Below the pieces are notes generated by a model. The model was given only the letters and a program-made list of their open reading frames with translations, was not told the DNA's origin and made no database searches. The position numbers were made by a program, and so were the translations under genes. A DNA stretch of 64,000 bases from Rhodovulum visakhapatnamense (GTDB lineage Bacteria; Pseudomonadota; Alphaproteobacteria; Rhodobacterales; Rhodobacteraceae). The stretch spans positions 1 to 64,000 of the forward strand of contig NZ_SOEB01000003.1 in the NCBI RefSeq assembly GCF_004365965.1. The letters run 5' to 3'. Shown here piece after piece: positions 34,615-42,661 of this stretch. The number at the start of each line of letters is the position of its first letter. Within the stretch, counting starts at the first letter, position 1.

Positions 34615-35394
34615 ATGCAGATCGCGAGTTTCAACATCAATGGCGTCAAGGCGCGGCTTCCGGCCGTGCTCGACTGGCTCGATGCGTCCTCTCCGGATGT
34701 CGCCGTGCTGCAGGAGATCAAGTCGGTCGACGAGGCCTTCCCGCGCGAGCCCTTCGAGGATCGGGGCTACAATCTGGAAACACATGGCCAGAAGGGGTTC
34801 AACGGCGTCGCGATCCTGTCGAAATCCCCGCTCGAGGACGTCCGGCGCGGGCTTCCGGGCGATGACGAGGACGCCCAGGCCCGCTGGATCGAGGCGACCG
34901 TGATGGGCCGCCGCGCGGTGCGGATCTGCGGGCTTTACCTGCCCAACGGAAATCCGGCACCGGGGCCGAAATACGACTACAAACTGGCCTGGATGGCCCG
35001 GCTGGAAACCCGCGCCCGCGAACTGCTGGCCGCCGAGGAACCGGCCGTGATGGCGGGCGACTATAACGTGATCCCGCAGGACGAGGACGCCGCCCGGCCC
35101 GAGGCCTGGGCGAAGGACGCGCTGGCCCTGCCCCGGACCCGCGCGGCGTTCCGCCGGGTGCTGAACCTCGGATTCACCGAGGCGTTCCGCGCCCGGGTGC
35201 AGGGGCCGGGCCATTATTCCTTCTGGGATTACCAGGGCGGCGCCTGGGACAGAAACGACGGCATCCGCATCGACCACATGCTGCTGACGCCGCAGGCCGC
35301 CGACCTGATGACCGACTGCCGGATCGAAACCGGGCAGCGCGCCGGCGAGAAACCCTCGGATCACGTGCCGGTCTGGATCGACCTCGACGCCTGA
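34615..35394 (+). CDS. xthA: Exodeoxyribonuclease III
   Basis: A 259-residue apurinic/apyrimidinic endonuclease and 3' exonuclease for base-excision repair. Catalytic residues of the exo/endo/phosphatase fold are visible: SFNINGVKAR at the start, LQEIKS with the metal Glu, GLYLPNG, GDYNVIPQDED with Asp/Asn, and the C-terminal RIDHMLL and SDHVPVW pair. It has its own promoter and is preceded by the SYLF lipoprotein. Confidence 0.95.
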   Translation: MQIASFNINGVKARLPAVLDWLDASSPDVAVLQEIKSVDEAFPREPFEDRGYNLETHGQKGFNGVAILSKSPLEDVRRGLPGDDEDAQARWIEATVMGRRAVRICGLYLPNGNPAPGPKYDYKLAWMARLETRARELLAAEEPAVMAGDYNVIPQDEDAARPEAWAKDALALPRTRAAFRRVLNLGFTEAFRARVQGPGHYSFWDYQGGAWDRNDGIRIDHMLLTPQAADLMTDCRIETGQRAGEKPSDHVPVWIDLDA

Positions 35395-35545
35395 GCCGCG
35401 CGGCTCCCGCGCCACCCGAAGACCGACCGCCGCGGGCCCTGGCCCGCGGCCGGGCCCAAGCCCGGGCAAGCGGCTTTGCCGCGCCGTCCCGGGGGAGGGA
35501 GCGCCCCGGTCAACGCCAAGTCACCGCGGCTTCGTGACCGCAGCT

Positions 35546-36739
35546 TCACACCGCGGCCGCCGGCAGCGGATAGCGCGCCGCGGCATCGTAGCCGTAAAGC
35601 CAGTCGAACCGCCTGAGCGCCGCGCCCGGCGCCAGAATGCCGCCCAGCCGCAAGGCCGTCTGCGCCGCCAGCCGCAGCGGCGGAAAGCTCAGATGATAGT
35701 TCCGCGCGTTCTTGCTGGCCATCTCGACAATCCGCGCGGTGCGCGGGCGCCGCTCGGCCTGATAGGCGGCAAAGGCCACCTCGGCGGTCGGATGCCGGGC
35801 CAGGGCGGCAGCCAGTACCCAGGCATCCTCCAGCGCCATGTTGGCGCCCTGCGCCAGAAACGGCAGGGTCGGATGCGCCGCGTCGCCCAGGATCGCGGCC
35901 GGGCCGCGATACCAGCTTTCGGCCACCGGATGCCGGAACAGGCCCCAGAGATTGACGCTGTGCACCTGCTCCAGAAGGCGCGGCACCTCGCCGCCGAAAT
36001 CCGCAAAGACCCGCCGCATCGCGTCCGGGTCGCCGGTCCGGTTCCAGCCTTCCTCGACCCAGGCCTCGCGCTCTTCCACCGCCACGATGTTGATCATGTC
36101 GCCGCCGCGCAGCGGGTAATGCACCAGATGCTTGCCCGGCCCCATATGCACATTGGCCACTGGCGGCACCTTGCCGCGCGCAGGCACCAGCGCGCGCCAG
36201 GCGACCTGGCCGGCAAAGCGGGGGGTGACCTGCCCGTTCAGCGCCGCGCGCACCACCGAATGCAACCCGTCGGCCCCGATCAGCAGATCGCTGCTGGCCC
36301 GCGCGCCCTGCGCCGTGATCAACTCGGCCCGGTCCCCCTCCAGCGAAAGCCCGGTCACCTCGTGCAACAGCCGGATCTGGACCCCGGCCGCGCGCGCGGC
36401 GTCGGCCAGAATGTCGATCAGATCGGCCCGATGGACGAAGAAGTAGTCCCGGGCGCCGCGCGACAGATCCAGCCGCAACACCCGCGCGCCGCGGCGATAG
36501 TCGCGCAGGACGACGGCGCTGCCCCGGCCCGACCTCGCGGCCAGCGCATTGCCAAGACCCAGCGCCCGCAGCACCGCCACCCCGTTGGGACTGACCTGCA
36601 GACCCGCGCCGACCTCGCGGATCGCGTCGGCGCGTTCCAGCACCACGACCTCGGCCCCGTGCCGCGCCAGCGCGGTTGCAACGGCGAGGCCGGCGATGCC
36701 GGCCCCGAGCACGGTGATCTTTCGGCTGCCCAGGAGCAT
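35546..36739 (-). CDS. FAD-dependent aromatic monooxygenase (salicylate hydroxylase-like)
   Basis: A 397-residue class A flavoprotein monooxygenase. The N-terminal GAGIAGLAVATALARHG binds the FAD ADP moiety, DLLIGADGLHSVVR is the DG motif near residue 160, and GDAAHPTLPFLAQGANMALEDA is the FAD ribityl GD motif near residue 285. The ATG at 36739 places the Rossmann motif at residue 11; an upstream extension is unsupported. Relatives hydroxylate salicylate, 6-hydroxynicotinate or ubiquinone precursors. The substrate is unknown and no pathway genes flank it. Confidence 0.9.
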   Translation of the reverse strand: MLLGSRKITVLGAGIAGLAVATALARHGAEVVVLERADAIREVGAGLQVSPNGVAVLRALGLGNALAARSGRGSAVVLRDYRRGARVLRLDLSRGARDYFFVHRADLIDILADAARAAGVQIRLLHEVTGLSLEGDRAELITAQGARASSDLLIGADGLHSVVRAALNGQVTPRFAGQVAWRALVPARGKVPPVANVHMGPGKHLVHYPLRGGDMINIVAVEEREAWVEEGWNRTGDPDAMRRVFADFGGEVPRLLEQVHSVNLWGLFRHPVAESWYRGPAAILGDAAHPTLPFLAQGANMALEDAWVLAAALARHPTAEVAFAAYQAERRPRTARIVEMASKNARNYHLSFPPLRLAAQTALRLGGILAPGAALRRFDWLYGYDAAARYPLPAAAV

Positions 36740-36788
36740 CCGGTACCTCTTACACGCCGGCCCTGCACCGGGCCACACCTACTCCCCG

Positions 36789-37211
36789 TCAGTCGTCGCG
36801 ATGCACCCGTTCGCGCCGCTCGTGCCGTTCCTGAGCCTCGAGGCTCAGGGTCGCGATCGGACGCGCATCGAGCCGTTTCAGCGAAATCGGCTCGCCGGTC
36901 TCCTCGCAATAGCCATATTCGCCATTGTCGATCCGCCGGAGCGCCGCGTCGATCTTGGCCACCAGCTTGCGCTGCCGATCCCGGGTCCGCAGCTCCAGCG
37001 CCCGGTCGGTCTCTTCGCTGGCACGATCCGCGATGTCGGGAATGTTGCGGCTCGAATCCTGAAGCCCCTCGAGCGTCTCGCGGCTTTCGTTCAGAAGATC
37101 GTTCTTCCAGGCAATGAGCTTGCGGCGAAAATATTCGAGCTGGCGCTCGTTCATGAACGGCTCGTCCTCGGCGGGACGATAATCGTCGGGCAAGAAAACT
37201 TCGGCTTTCAT
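36789..37211 (-). CDS. dksA: RNA polymerase-binding protein DksA
   Basis: A 140-residue secondary-channel factor that works with ppGpp. The coiled-coil arm (about residues 25-90, FFRRKL-like FRRKLIAWKNDLLNES) carries the acidic tip with D..DRAS. The zinc-finger region keeps only one of four cysteines: Cys102, then Thr105, Ser123 and Ala126 at the other ligand positions. The ATG at 37211 follows GGGAG and gives the classic MKAEVFLPDDY start. It is divergent from the MoxR-type gene. Confidence 0.93.
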   Translation of the reverse strand: MKAEVFLPDDYRPAEDEPFMNERQLEYFRRKLIAWKNDLLNESRETLEGLQDSSRNIPDIADRASEETDRALELRTRDRQRKLVAKIDAALRRIDNGEYGYCEETGEPISLKRLDARPIATLSLEAQERHERRERVHRDD

Positions 37212-37335
37212 CCCTGCTCCCTCTTCTGGGCCGGGCGAAACCTGTTTCATAATCATTCTCCCCCGGCGCACCTGGGCTCGCGTGTAGCCCAATCGCCGTA
37301 TCGTGTCACGAGGTTTGTGGTCCCTTACATGGCGC

Positions 37336-37363
37336 TTGAAGCTTTGTGAAGGGGCGCTATGGT
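37336..37363 (+). promoter_or_regulatory. Promoter of the MoxR-type ATPase gene
   Basis: TTGAAG, a 16-bp spacer and TATGGT. The -10 box covers an in-frame ATG at 37359, which therefore cannot be the start codon. This supports translation from 37401. Confidence 0.6.
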
Positions 37364-37400
37364 CGCCCCCGATTTCAATGGATTGAGAGGCGGAATTGCG

Positions 37401-38240
37401 ATGAAATTCGGGTCCACCGACGCCTATGTCGCCGCAGACGACCTGACCGTGGCCGTGAATGCCGCCGTGACGCTGGAACGGCCGCTGCTGGTCAAGGGCG
37501 AACCGGGAACCGGCAAGACCGAGCTTGCGCGCCAGGTTGCCCAATCTCTGGGCATGCCGCTCATGGAATGGCATATCAAGTCCACGACCCGGGCCCAGCA
37601 GGGGCTGTACGAATACGACGCGGTGAGTCGGCTGCGCGACAGCCAGCTGGGCGACCAACGGGTCCATGATGTCGCCAACTACATCCGCCGCGGCAAGCTC
37701 TGGCAGGCCTTCGCCGCCCCCGCAAAGGTGGTGCTGCTGATCGACGAAATCGACAAGGCGGATATCGAATTTCCGAACGACCTGCTTCAGGAACTCGACC
37801 GCATGGAGTTTCACGTCTACGAGACCGGCGAAACGGTGAAAGCAAAAGAACGGCCGGTTGTCATAATTACGTCAAACAACGAAAAGGAATTGCCCGACGC
37901 GTTTTTGCGGCGGTGTTTCTTCCACTATATCCGTTTCCCCGATCTCGACACGATGAAGAAGATCGTCGAGGTCCATCATCCGGGCATCAAGCAGGACCTG
38001 CTGCAGGCCGCACTGACCCGCTTTTACGAGATCCGCGAGACCGACGGGCTGAAGAAGCGGCCCTCGACCTCGGAAGTGCTCGACTGGCTCAAGCTGCTGC
38101 TGGCCGAGGACATGCGGCCCGAGGATCTGCGCAAGGACGGCCGCTCGGCCCTGCCCAAGCTGCATGGCGCGCTGCTGAAGAACGAACAGGACGTGCAGCT
38201 GTTCGAGCGGCTGGCCTTCATGGCGCGGCGCGGCGGCTGA
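37401..38240 (+). CDS. MoxR-type AAA+ ATPase
   Basis: A 279-residue AAA+ chaperone-like ATPase. Walker A is GEPGTGKT (residues 34-41), Walker B is VVLLIDEIDKAD (about 111-122), sensor 1 is VIITSNNEKELPDAFLRRC and an arginine-finger region follows. Members of this CoxD-like group usually pair with an adjacent von Willebrand-A gene to insert metals or remodel complexes. Here the next gene is convergent aroB with no gap, so the partner is elsewhere or absent. The ATG at 37401 is fixed by the promoter. Confidence 0.9.
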   Translation: MKFGSTDAYVAADDLTVAVNAAVTLERPLLVKGEPGTGKTELARQVAQSLGMPLMEWHIKSTTRAQQGLYEYDAVSRLRDSQLGDQRVHDVANYIRRGKLWQAFAAPAKVVLLIDEIDKADIEFPNDLLQELDRMEFHVYETGETVKAKERPVVIITSNNEKELPDAFLRRCFFHYIRFPDLDTMKKIVEVHHPGIKQDLLQAALTRFYEIRETDGLKKRPSTSEVLDWLKLLLAEDMRPEDLRKDGRSALPKLHGALLKNEQDVQLFERLAFMARRGG

Positions 38241-39356
38241 TCAGCGCGCCGCCAGCGCCTCGGCAAGGATCGACCTGACCAGCGCCGGATCGGCCTCCGC
38301 GGTCACGAAGGCCTCGCCGATCCCGCGCGCGAGGATGAAACGCAGCGTGCCGTCCTGCACCTTCTTGTCCTGCCCCATCAGCGCGATCAGCCCGTCCGCA
38401 TCGGGCAGATCGCCCGGGATGTCGGCCAGATCCTTCTTCATTCCCATCGCGTCCAGATGCGCGCGCACCCGGCTGGGGTCTTCCTGCGCACAAAGCCCCA
38501 TCCGCGCCGACAGCTCGAAGGCCAGCGCACAGCCGATGGCCACACCCTCGCCATGCAAGAGCCGGTCGGAATAGCCGGTCGCGGCCTCCAGCGCATGGCC
38601 GAAGGTGTGGCCCAGGTTCAGGAGCGCGCGGTCGCCCTGCTCGGTCTCGTCGCGCTCGACGATCCGCGCCTTGGCCTCGCAGGACCGTTTCACCGCCGCG
38701 ATCCGCGCCGCGACATCGCCTGCCGCCAGCGCCGGACCCTGCCCCTCGAGCCACTCGAAGAAGGCGGCATCGCCCAGAAGCCCGTATTTCACCACCTCAC
38801 CATAGCCCGCGAGGAAATCGCGCGGCGCAAGCGTGCCCAGAACGCCCGTATCGGCCAGCACCAGCGAGGGCTGGTGAAAGGCGCCGATCAGGTTCTTGCC
38901 CTGCGGCGAGTTGATGCCGGTCTTGCCCCCGACCGAACTGTCGACCTGCGCCAGCAGCGTCGTCGGCACCTGCACGAAGCGCACGCCGCGCCGCAGCACG
39001 GCGGCGGCAAAGCCCGCCAGATCGCCGATCACCCCGCCGCCGAGTGCCACCACGATATCGCGCCGCTCGACCTTTTGCTCGATCAGCCATTCGACGGCGC
39101 GGCCGAACTGCGCCCAGCATTTGGTGGCCTCGCCCGCAGGCAGGGCCAGCGCCGGCGCCTCGATATCGCCAAGACCCGCGCGGAAGGCCGCAAGATGCAG
39201 CGCGGCCACCGTCTCGTCGGTCAGGATCGCCACGCGCGGACGCCGCAACAAGGGCCCGATCTCGGCCCCGGCCCGGGCCAGCAGCCCCTCGCCGATGCGG
39301 ATGTCGTACTCGCGCCCCGGCAGGGCCACATGCACCGTCTCGACCGTCGCGCTCAC
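38241..39356 (-). CDS. aroB: 3-dehydroquinate synthase AroB
   Basis: Second step of the shikimate pathway. The 371-residue enzyme shows the NAD-binding GGGVIGDLAGFAAA segment near residue 105, the PTTLLAQVDSSVGGKTGIN motif near 133, GYGEVVKYGLL near 182, and the Zn ligands E, H and H (in the NLGHTFGHALE segment near 255 and H in LLHGEGVAIG). The GTG start overlaps the aroK stop (GTGA), so the pair is coupled. It is convergent with moxR without a gap. Confidence 0.96.
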   Translation of the reverse strand: MSATVETVHVALPGREYDIRIGEGLLARAGAEIGPLLRRPRVAILTDETVAALHLAAFRAGLGDIEAPALALPAGEATKCWAQFGRAVEWLIEQKVERRDIVVALGGGVIGDLAGFAAAVLRRGVRFVQVPTTLLAQVDSSVGGKTGINSPQGKNLIGAFHQPSLVLADTGVLGTLAPRDFLAGYGEVVKYGLLGDAAFFEWLEGQGPALAAGDVAARIAAVKRSCEAKARIVERDETEQGDRALLNLGHTFGHALEAATGYSDRLLHGEGVAIGCALAFELSARMGLCAQEDPSRVRAHLDAMGMKKDLADIPGDLPDADGLIALMGQDKKVQDGTLRFILARGIGEAFVTAEADPALVRSILAEALAAR

Positions 39357-39898
39357 GCCGCCTCCATCACGTCGGGCCGGGTTTTCAGCGCCTCGATCAC
39401 GCGCCCGGCCATGTCCTCGATCGAATAGCGCGGATCGGCGCGGACGGCCAGATCGGCCATCGCGTAGAACGGTCGCCGCGCATGGTAAAGCTCGGCCAGC
39501 GTGCCATAGGGGTCGGGCGTGCGCAGCAGCGGCCGGGTGTCCTTGTGCCGCACCCGCTGCCACAGCAGATCCAGATCGGCATCGAGCCAGACCGACACGC
39601 CGAGCCCCGAAATCGCGGCGCGGTTGGCCTCGCCCAGAAACGCCCCGCCGCCGGTCGACAGCACGCCCGGCGCGGCGCGCAGCAGGCGGGCAATCACCTC
39701 GGCCTCGCGGGCGCGGAAGAAGGCCTCGCCGTCGCGGGCGAAGATCTCGGGAATCGTCATCGCGGCGGCTTTCACGATCTCGGCGTCCGAATCGAGGAAC
39801 GGCACCCCGAGCCGCCGCGCCAGGACCGTTCCGACCGCCGTCTTTCCCGCCCCCATCAACCCGACCAGAACCACCGTTTTCTTCAACTTCGCGCCCAC
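39353..39898 (-). CDS. aroK: Shikimate kinase AroK
   Basis: A 181-residue kinase of the shikimate pathway. Walker A GLMGAGKTAVG is at residues 13-23, the shikimate-binding DSDAEIVKAA follows, FFRAREAEVI holds the next Arg, and STGGGAFL is the GGG substrate loop near 81. The lid region RPLLRTPDP and YHARRPFYAMAD end the fold. It is upstream of and coupled to aroB. Confidence 0.95.
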   Translation of the reverse strand: MGAKLKKTVVLVGLMGAGKTAVGTVLARRLGVPFLDSDAEIVKAAAMTIPEIFARDGEAFFRAREAEVIARLLRAAPGVLSTGGGAFLGEANRAAISGLGVSVWLDADLDLLWQRVRHKDTRPLLRTPDPYGTLAELYHARRPFYAMADLAVRADPRYSIEDMAGRVIEALKTRPDVMEAA

Positions 39899-40021
39899 CT
39901 GGGCAACCTCCCGCCACCGTCGCAGATTTCTGCCCCTGAATGGCGTGAACTCCGGAGGAATGCCAGTTATAATCGGGCAAAGGCGGAAAACGCGCGAGCA
40001 GACCGAAAAAGGCAGACCGGC

Positions 40022-40156
40022 ATGGTGCGACTACTCAAGGCACTGGTTTTCATCATTTTCATCTCATTCGTCGGGCTGGTGGGCTTCGCCTATCTGGGCG
40101 ACATGGACCCCCAACAGCAGACGGTGACGCAAAGCCTCACGCTCGATGTCGACTAG
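40022..40156 (+). CDS. Small single-pass membrane protein, 44 residues
   Basis: The frame encodes MVRLLKALVFIIFISFVGLV followed by an acidic, polar tail ending LTLDVD. One hydrophobic helix spans about residues 5-25 with positive residues N-terminal, so the short tail is predicted periplasmic. Its stop lies inside the start of the next gene (11-nt overlap), which argues it is a translated, coupled partner of that periplasmic protein. No function is known to me. Confidence 0.72.
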   Translation: MVRLLKALVFIIFISFVGLVGFAYLGDMDPQQQTVTQSLTLDVD

Positions 40157-41675
40157 GGCGCGGGTCCCCCTGCTGCTGGCCGCTGTACTGGCGGCGGGCG
40201 CGCCCGCCTGGGCCGAGCGTCCGTTGTCGGCCATCGACTGGCTGTCGGATTCGGTGGCGGCCCCCGGCCCCAGAAAGCCCCCGGCGACGATCAGCCCCGT
40301 GCCCGGCGCCGAGCCCATCACCGTTGTGCCGCTGGGCACGACCTTGATCGACGCGGTCGGGCTTTTGCCCGCGCAGGTCACCGGATTGCCCCGCGATCTC
40401 TGGGGGCCGGGCGAGACCCAGACCATCGCGCGCGCGATAAGGGCCGAGCGCGTCGATACCCTGCCCGCGGTGCAGGAGCTGCTGGTCACGCTGCTGCTGG
40501 CCGAGCTCGACCCGCCAACGGGTGGCGGGGCCGACGGGCAGCTTTTGCTGGCGCGGCTCGACAAGCTGCTGGATCTGGGCGCGCTCGATCAGGCGCAGGC
40601 GCTGGTCGAACGCGCCGGACCGACCGCCCCGTCGCTTTTCCGGCGCTGGTTCGACATCTCGCTTCTGACCGGGCAGGAGGACCGCGCCTGTTCGGCGATG
40701 CGCGCCAATCCCGGCATCGCGCCGACCTTTCCGGTGCGGATCTTCTGCCTTGCGCGCGGCGGCGACTGGAACGCGGCGGCGCTGACGCTGGAAACCGGGC
40801 TGGCGCTTGGCTTCGTCAAGCCCGAGGAGGACGCGCTTCTGGCCCGGTTCCTCGACCCGGCCCTGGCCGAAGAGGGCGACGCGCTGCCGCTGCCGACCCG
40901 GCCCTCGCCGCTGATCTTCCGGATGCGCGAGGCGATCGGCGAGCCGTTGTCCACGACCACCCTGCCCGTCGCCTTCGCCCGCGCCGACATGCGTTCGACC
41001 GCCGGCTGGAAGGCCCGGATCGAGGCGGCCGAGCGGCTGGCCCGCACCGGGACGCTGGCCCCGAACGAATTGCTGGGGGTCTGGACCGAACGCAAGCCCG
41101 CCGCCTCCGGCGGGCTCTGGGACCGGGTCGCGGCGCTGCAGGCCTTCGACCTCGCGATCCTGTCCGGCGGGCCCGAGGCGGTGACGGATACCCTCGATGC
41201 GGCCTGGACGGCGATGGTCTCGGCCGAGCTGGAGGTCCCCTTCGCCCAGCTTTACGGGCCGCGCCTTGCCCGGATGAAGCTTGGCGGTCCGGCCGGGGCG
41301 CTGGCGTTCCGGATCGGGCTTCTGAGCGACGAATACGAAGAGATTGCCCGGACCCGCGAGCCGCAGACCAACGAAGAGGCGTTTCTGGTCGGCATCGCGC
41401 GGGGCGATCTGCAAGGTCTGCCGCCGCTTGGCTCGCTCGCCGCGGCGCTGCAGGACGGGTTCGACCAGCCCGCGCTGGGGTCCGGCCCGTCGCGGCTGAT
41501 CGAGGAAAAGCGGCTGGGCGAGGCGATCCTTGCGGCCATCGACCTCGTGACCGATGGTGCGCAGGGCGACATTCTGGATGTGACGCGGGGGCTTGGGCTC
41601 TTGCGGCAGCTGGGGCTTGAGGATGTGGCGCGGCAATCGGCGCTGCAGCTGATGCTTCTGGAGCGGCGCGGATGA
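40146..41675 (+). CDS. Conserved periplasmic protein of unknown function
   Basis: A 509-residue protein with a clear signal peptide ending ALA-like at APAWA-ERPLS. The mature part is rich in Leu, Ala, Glu and short helices, consistent with an alpha-helical-repeat (TPR/solenoid-like) fold, though no consensus TPR is certain. Two cysteines (the CSAMR and FCLARGG segments near residues 180-200) could form a disulfide. It overlaps the 44-residue membrane protein upstream and xerD downstream by 4 nt. Homologues of this type occur next to xerD in Rhodobacterales, but the role is unknown. Confidence 0.82.
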   Translation: MSTRARVPLLLAAVLAAGAPAWAERPLSAIDWLSDSVAAPGPRKPPATISPVPGAEPITVVPLGTTLIDAVGLLPAQVTGLPRDLWGPGETQTIARAIRAERVDTLPAVQELLVTLLLAELDPPTGGGADGQLLLARLDKLLDLGALDQAQALVERAGPTAPSLFRRWFDISLLTGQEDRACSAMRANPGIAPTFPVRIFCLARGGDWNAAALTLETGLALGFVKPEEDALLARFLDPALAEEGDALPLPTRPSPLIFRMREAIGEPLSTTTLPVAFARADMRSTAGWKARIEAAERLARTGTLAPNELLGVWTERKPAASGGLWDRVAALQAFDLAILSGGPEAVTDTLDAAWTAMVSAELEVPFAQLYGPRLARMKLGGPAGALAFRIGLLSDEYEEIARTREPQTNEEAFLVGIARGDLQGLPPLGSLAAALQDGFDQPALGSGPSRLIEEKRLGEAILAAIDLVTDGAQGDILDVTRGLGLLRQLGLEDVARQSALQLMLLERRG

Positions 41676-42607
41676 CCCCCGATGCCGCGCGCTGGATTTC
41701 GGCCTTTCTCGAGGCCAAGGCGGCCGAACAGGACGCCACCGCCAATACCCAGCTGGCCTATGGCCGCGATCTGAAGGACTTCGCGGGCTTTCTGGACCGG
41801 CGCGGCGGCGCCTTCGAGACCGCCACTGAAACCGAGATCACCGCCTATCTGGTCGCCTGCGAGGCCGAGGGGCTGGCGCCGACGACACGGGCGCGGCGGC
41901 TGTCGGCGATCAAGCAGCTTTACCGCTTTGCCTATGAAGAGGGCTGGCGCACCGACAATCCGGCGCTGCAGATCCGCGGACCCGGCCGGGCGCGGCGATT
42001 GCCGAAGACGCTGAGCCATGACGAGGTCGAGCGGCTGATCGAGGCCGCAGGCCGCAGCCCGCACGATGCGACACGCAATGCCTGCCTGATGGAGGTGCTT
42101 TACGCCACCGGCATGCGGGTGAGCGAGCTGGTGACGCTGCCGGTGGCGGCGGCGCGGGGCGATCCGCGGATGCTGCTGGTTCGGGGCAAGGGTGGCAAGG
42201 AACGGATGGTGCCGCTGACCCCGGGGGCACGCGCCGCGCTGGCCGCCTGGATCGCCGAGCGCGACGCCGCCGAGGAGGCGGCCCGGGCCAAGGGCCTGCC
42301 CGCCAGCCGGTATCTCTTTCCCGGGCGCGGTCAGACGGGCCATCTGACGCGGCACCGCTTTTACGTGCTGATCAAGGAGCTTTCCGTGGCGGGCGGCGTC
42401 GATCCGGCCAAGGTCACGCCGCACACGCTGCGCCATGCCTTTGCCACGCATCTGCTGGCGGGCGGCGCCGATCTGCGGGCGATCCAGACGCTTCTGGGCC
42501 ATGCCGATGTTTCGACGACCGAAATCTACACCCATGTGCTGGAGGACCGGCTGCGCGATCTGGTTCTGGAGCATCACCCGCTGGCGCGCGACTCCGGACC
42601 GTCTTGA
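41672..42607 (+). CDS. xerD: Site-specific tyrosine recombinase XerD
   Basis: A 311-residue recombinase that resolves chromosome dimers with XerC. It has the SAM-like core-binding domain (about 5-95) and the catalytic domain, with Arg in TGMRVSEL (residue near 148), Lys in GKGGKERMVPL, H-x-x-R in HTLRHAFATHLL near 252, His in LLGHADVST, and the nucleophile Tyr in EIYTHV near 285. Length and genomic place indicate the housekeeping enzyme rather than a phage integrase. Confidence 0.93.
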   Translation: MTPDAARWISAFLEAKAAEQDATANTQLAYGRDLKDFAGFLDRRGGAFETATETEITAYLVACEAEGLAPTTRARRLSAIKQLYRFAYEEGWRTDNPALQIRGPGRARRLPKTLSHDEVERLIEAAGRSPHDATRNACLMEVLYATGMRVSELVTLPVAAARGDPRMLLVRGKGGKERMVPLTPGARAALAAWIAERDAAEEAARAKGLPASRYLFPGRGQTGHLTRHRFYVLIKELSVAGGVDPAKVTPHTLRHAFATHLLAGGADLRAIQTLLGHADVSTTEIYTHVLEDRLRDLVLEHHPLARDSGPS

Positions 42608-42661
42608 TCGCGGGCCGCCCTGCCCCCATAACCAGACGGACAGTCCCGAACAGAGAGACCC

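Noticed and set aside
37359-37403. ATG at 37359 as start of the MoxR-type ATPase
   Set aside because: It lies within a good -10 box (TATGGT), so it should be untranscribed.
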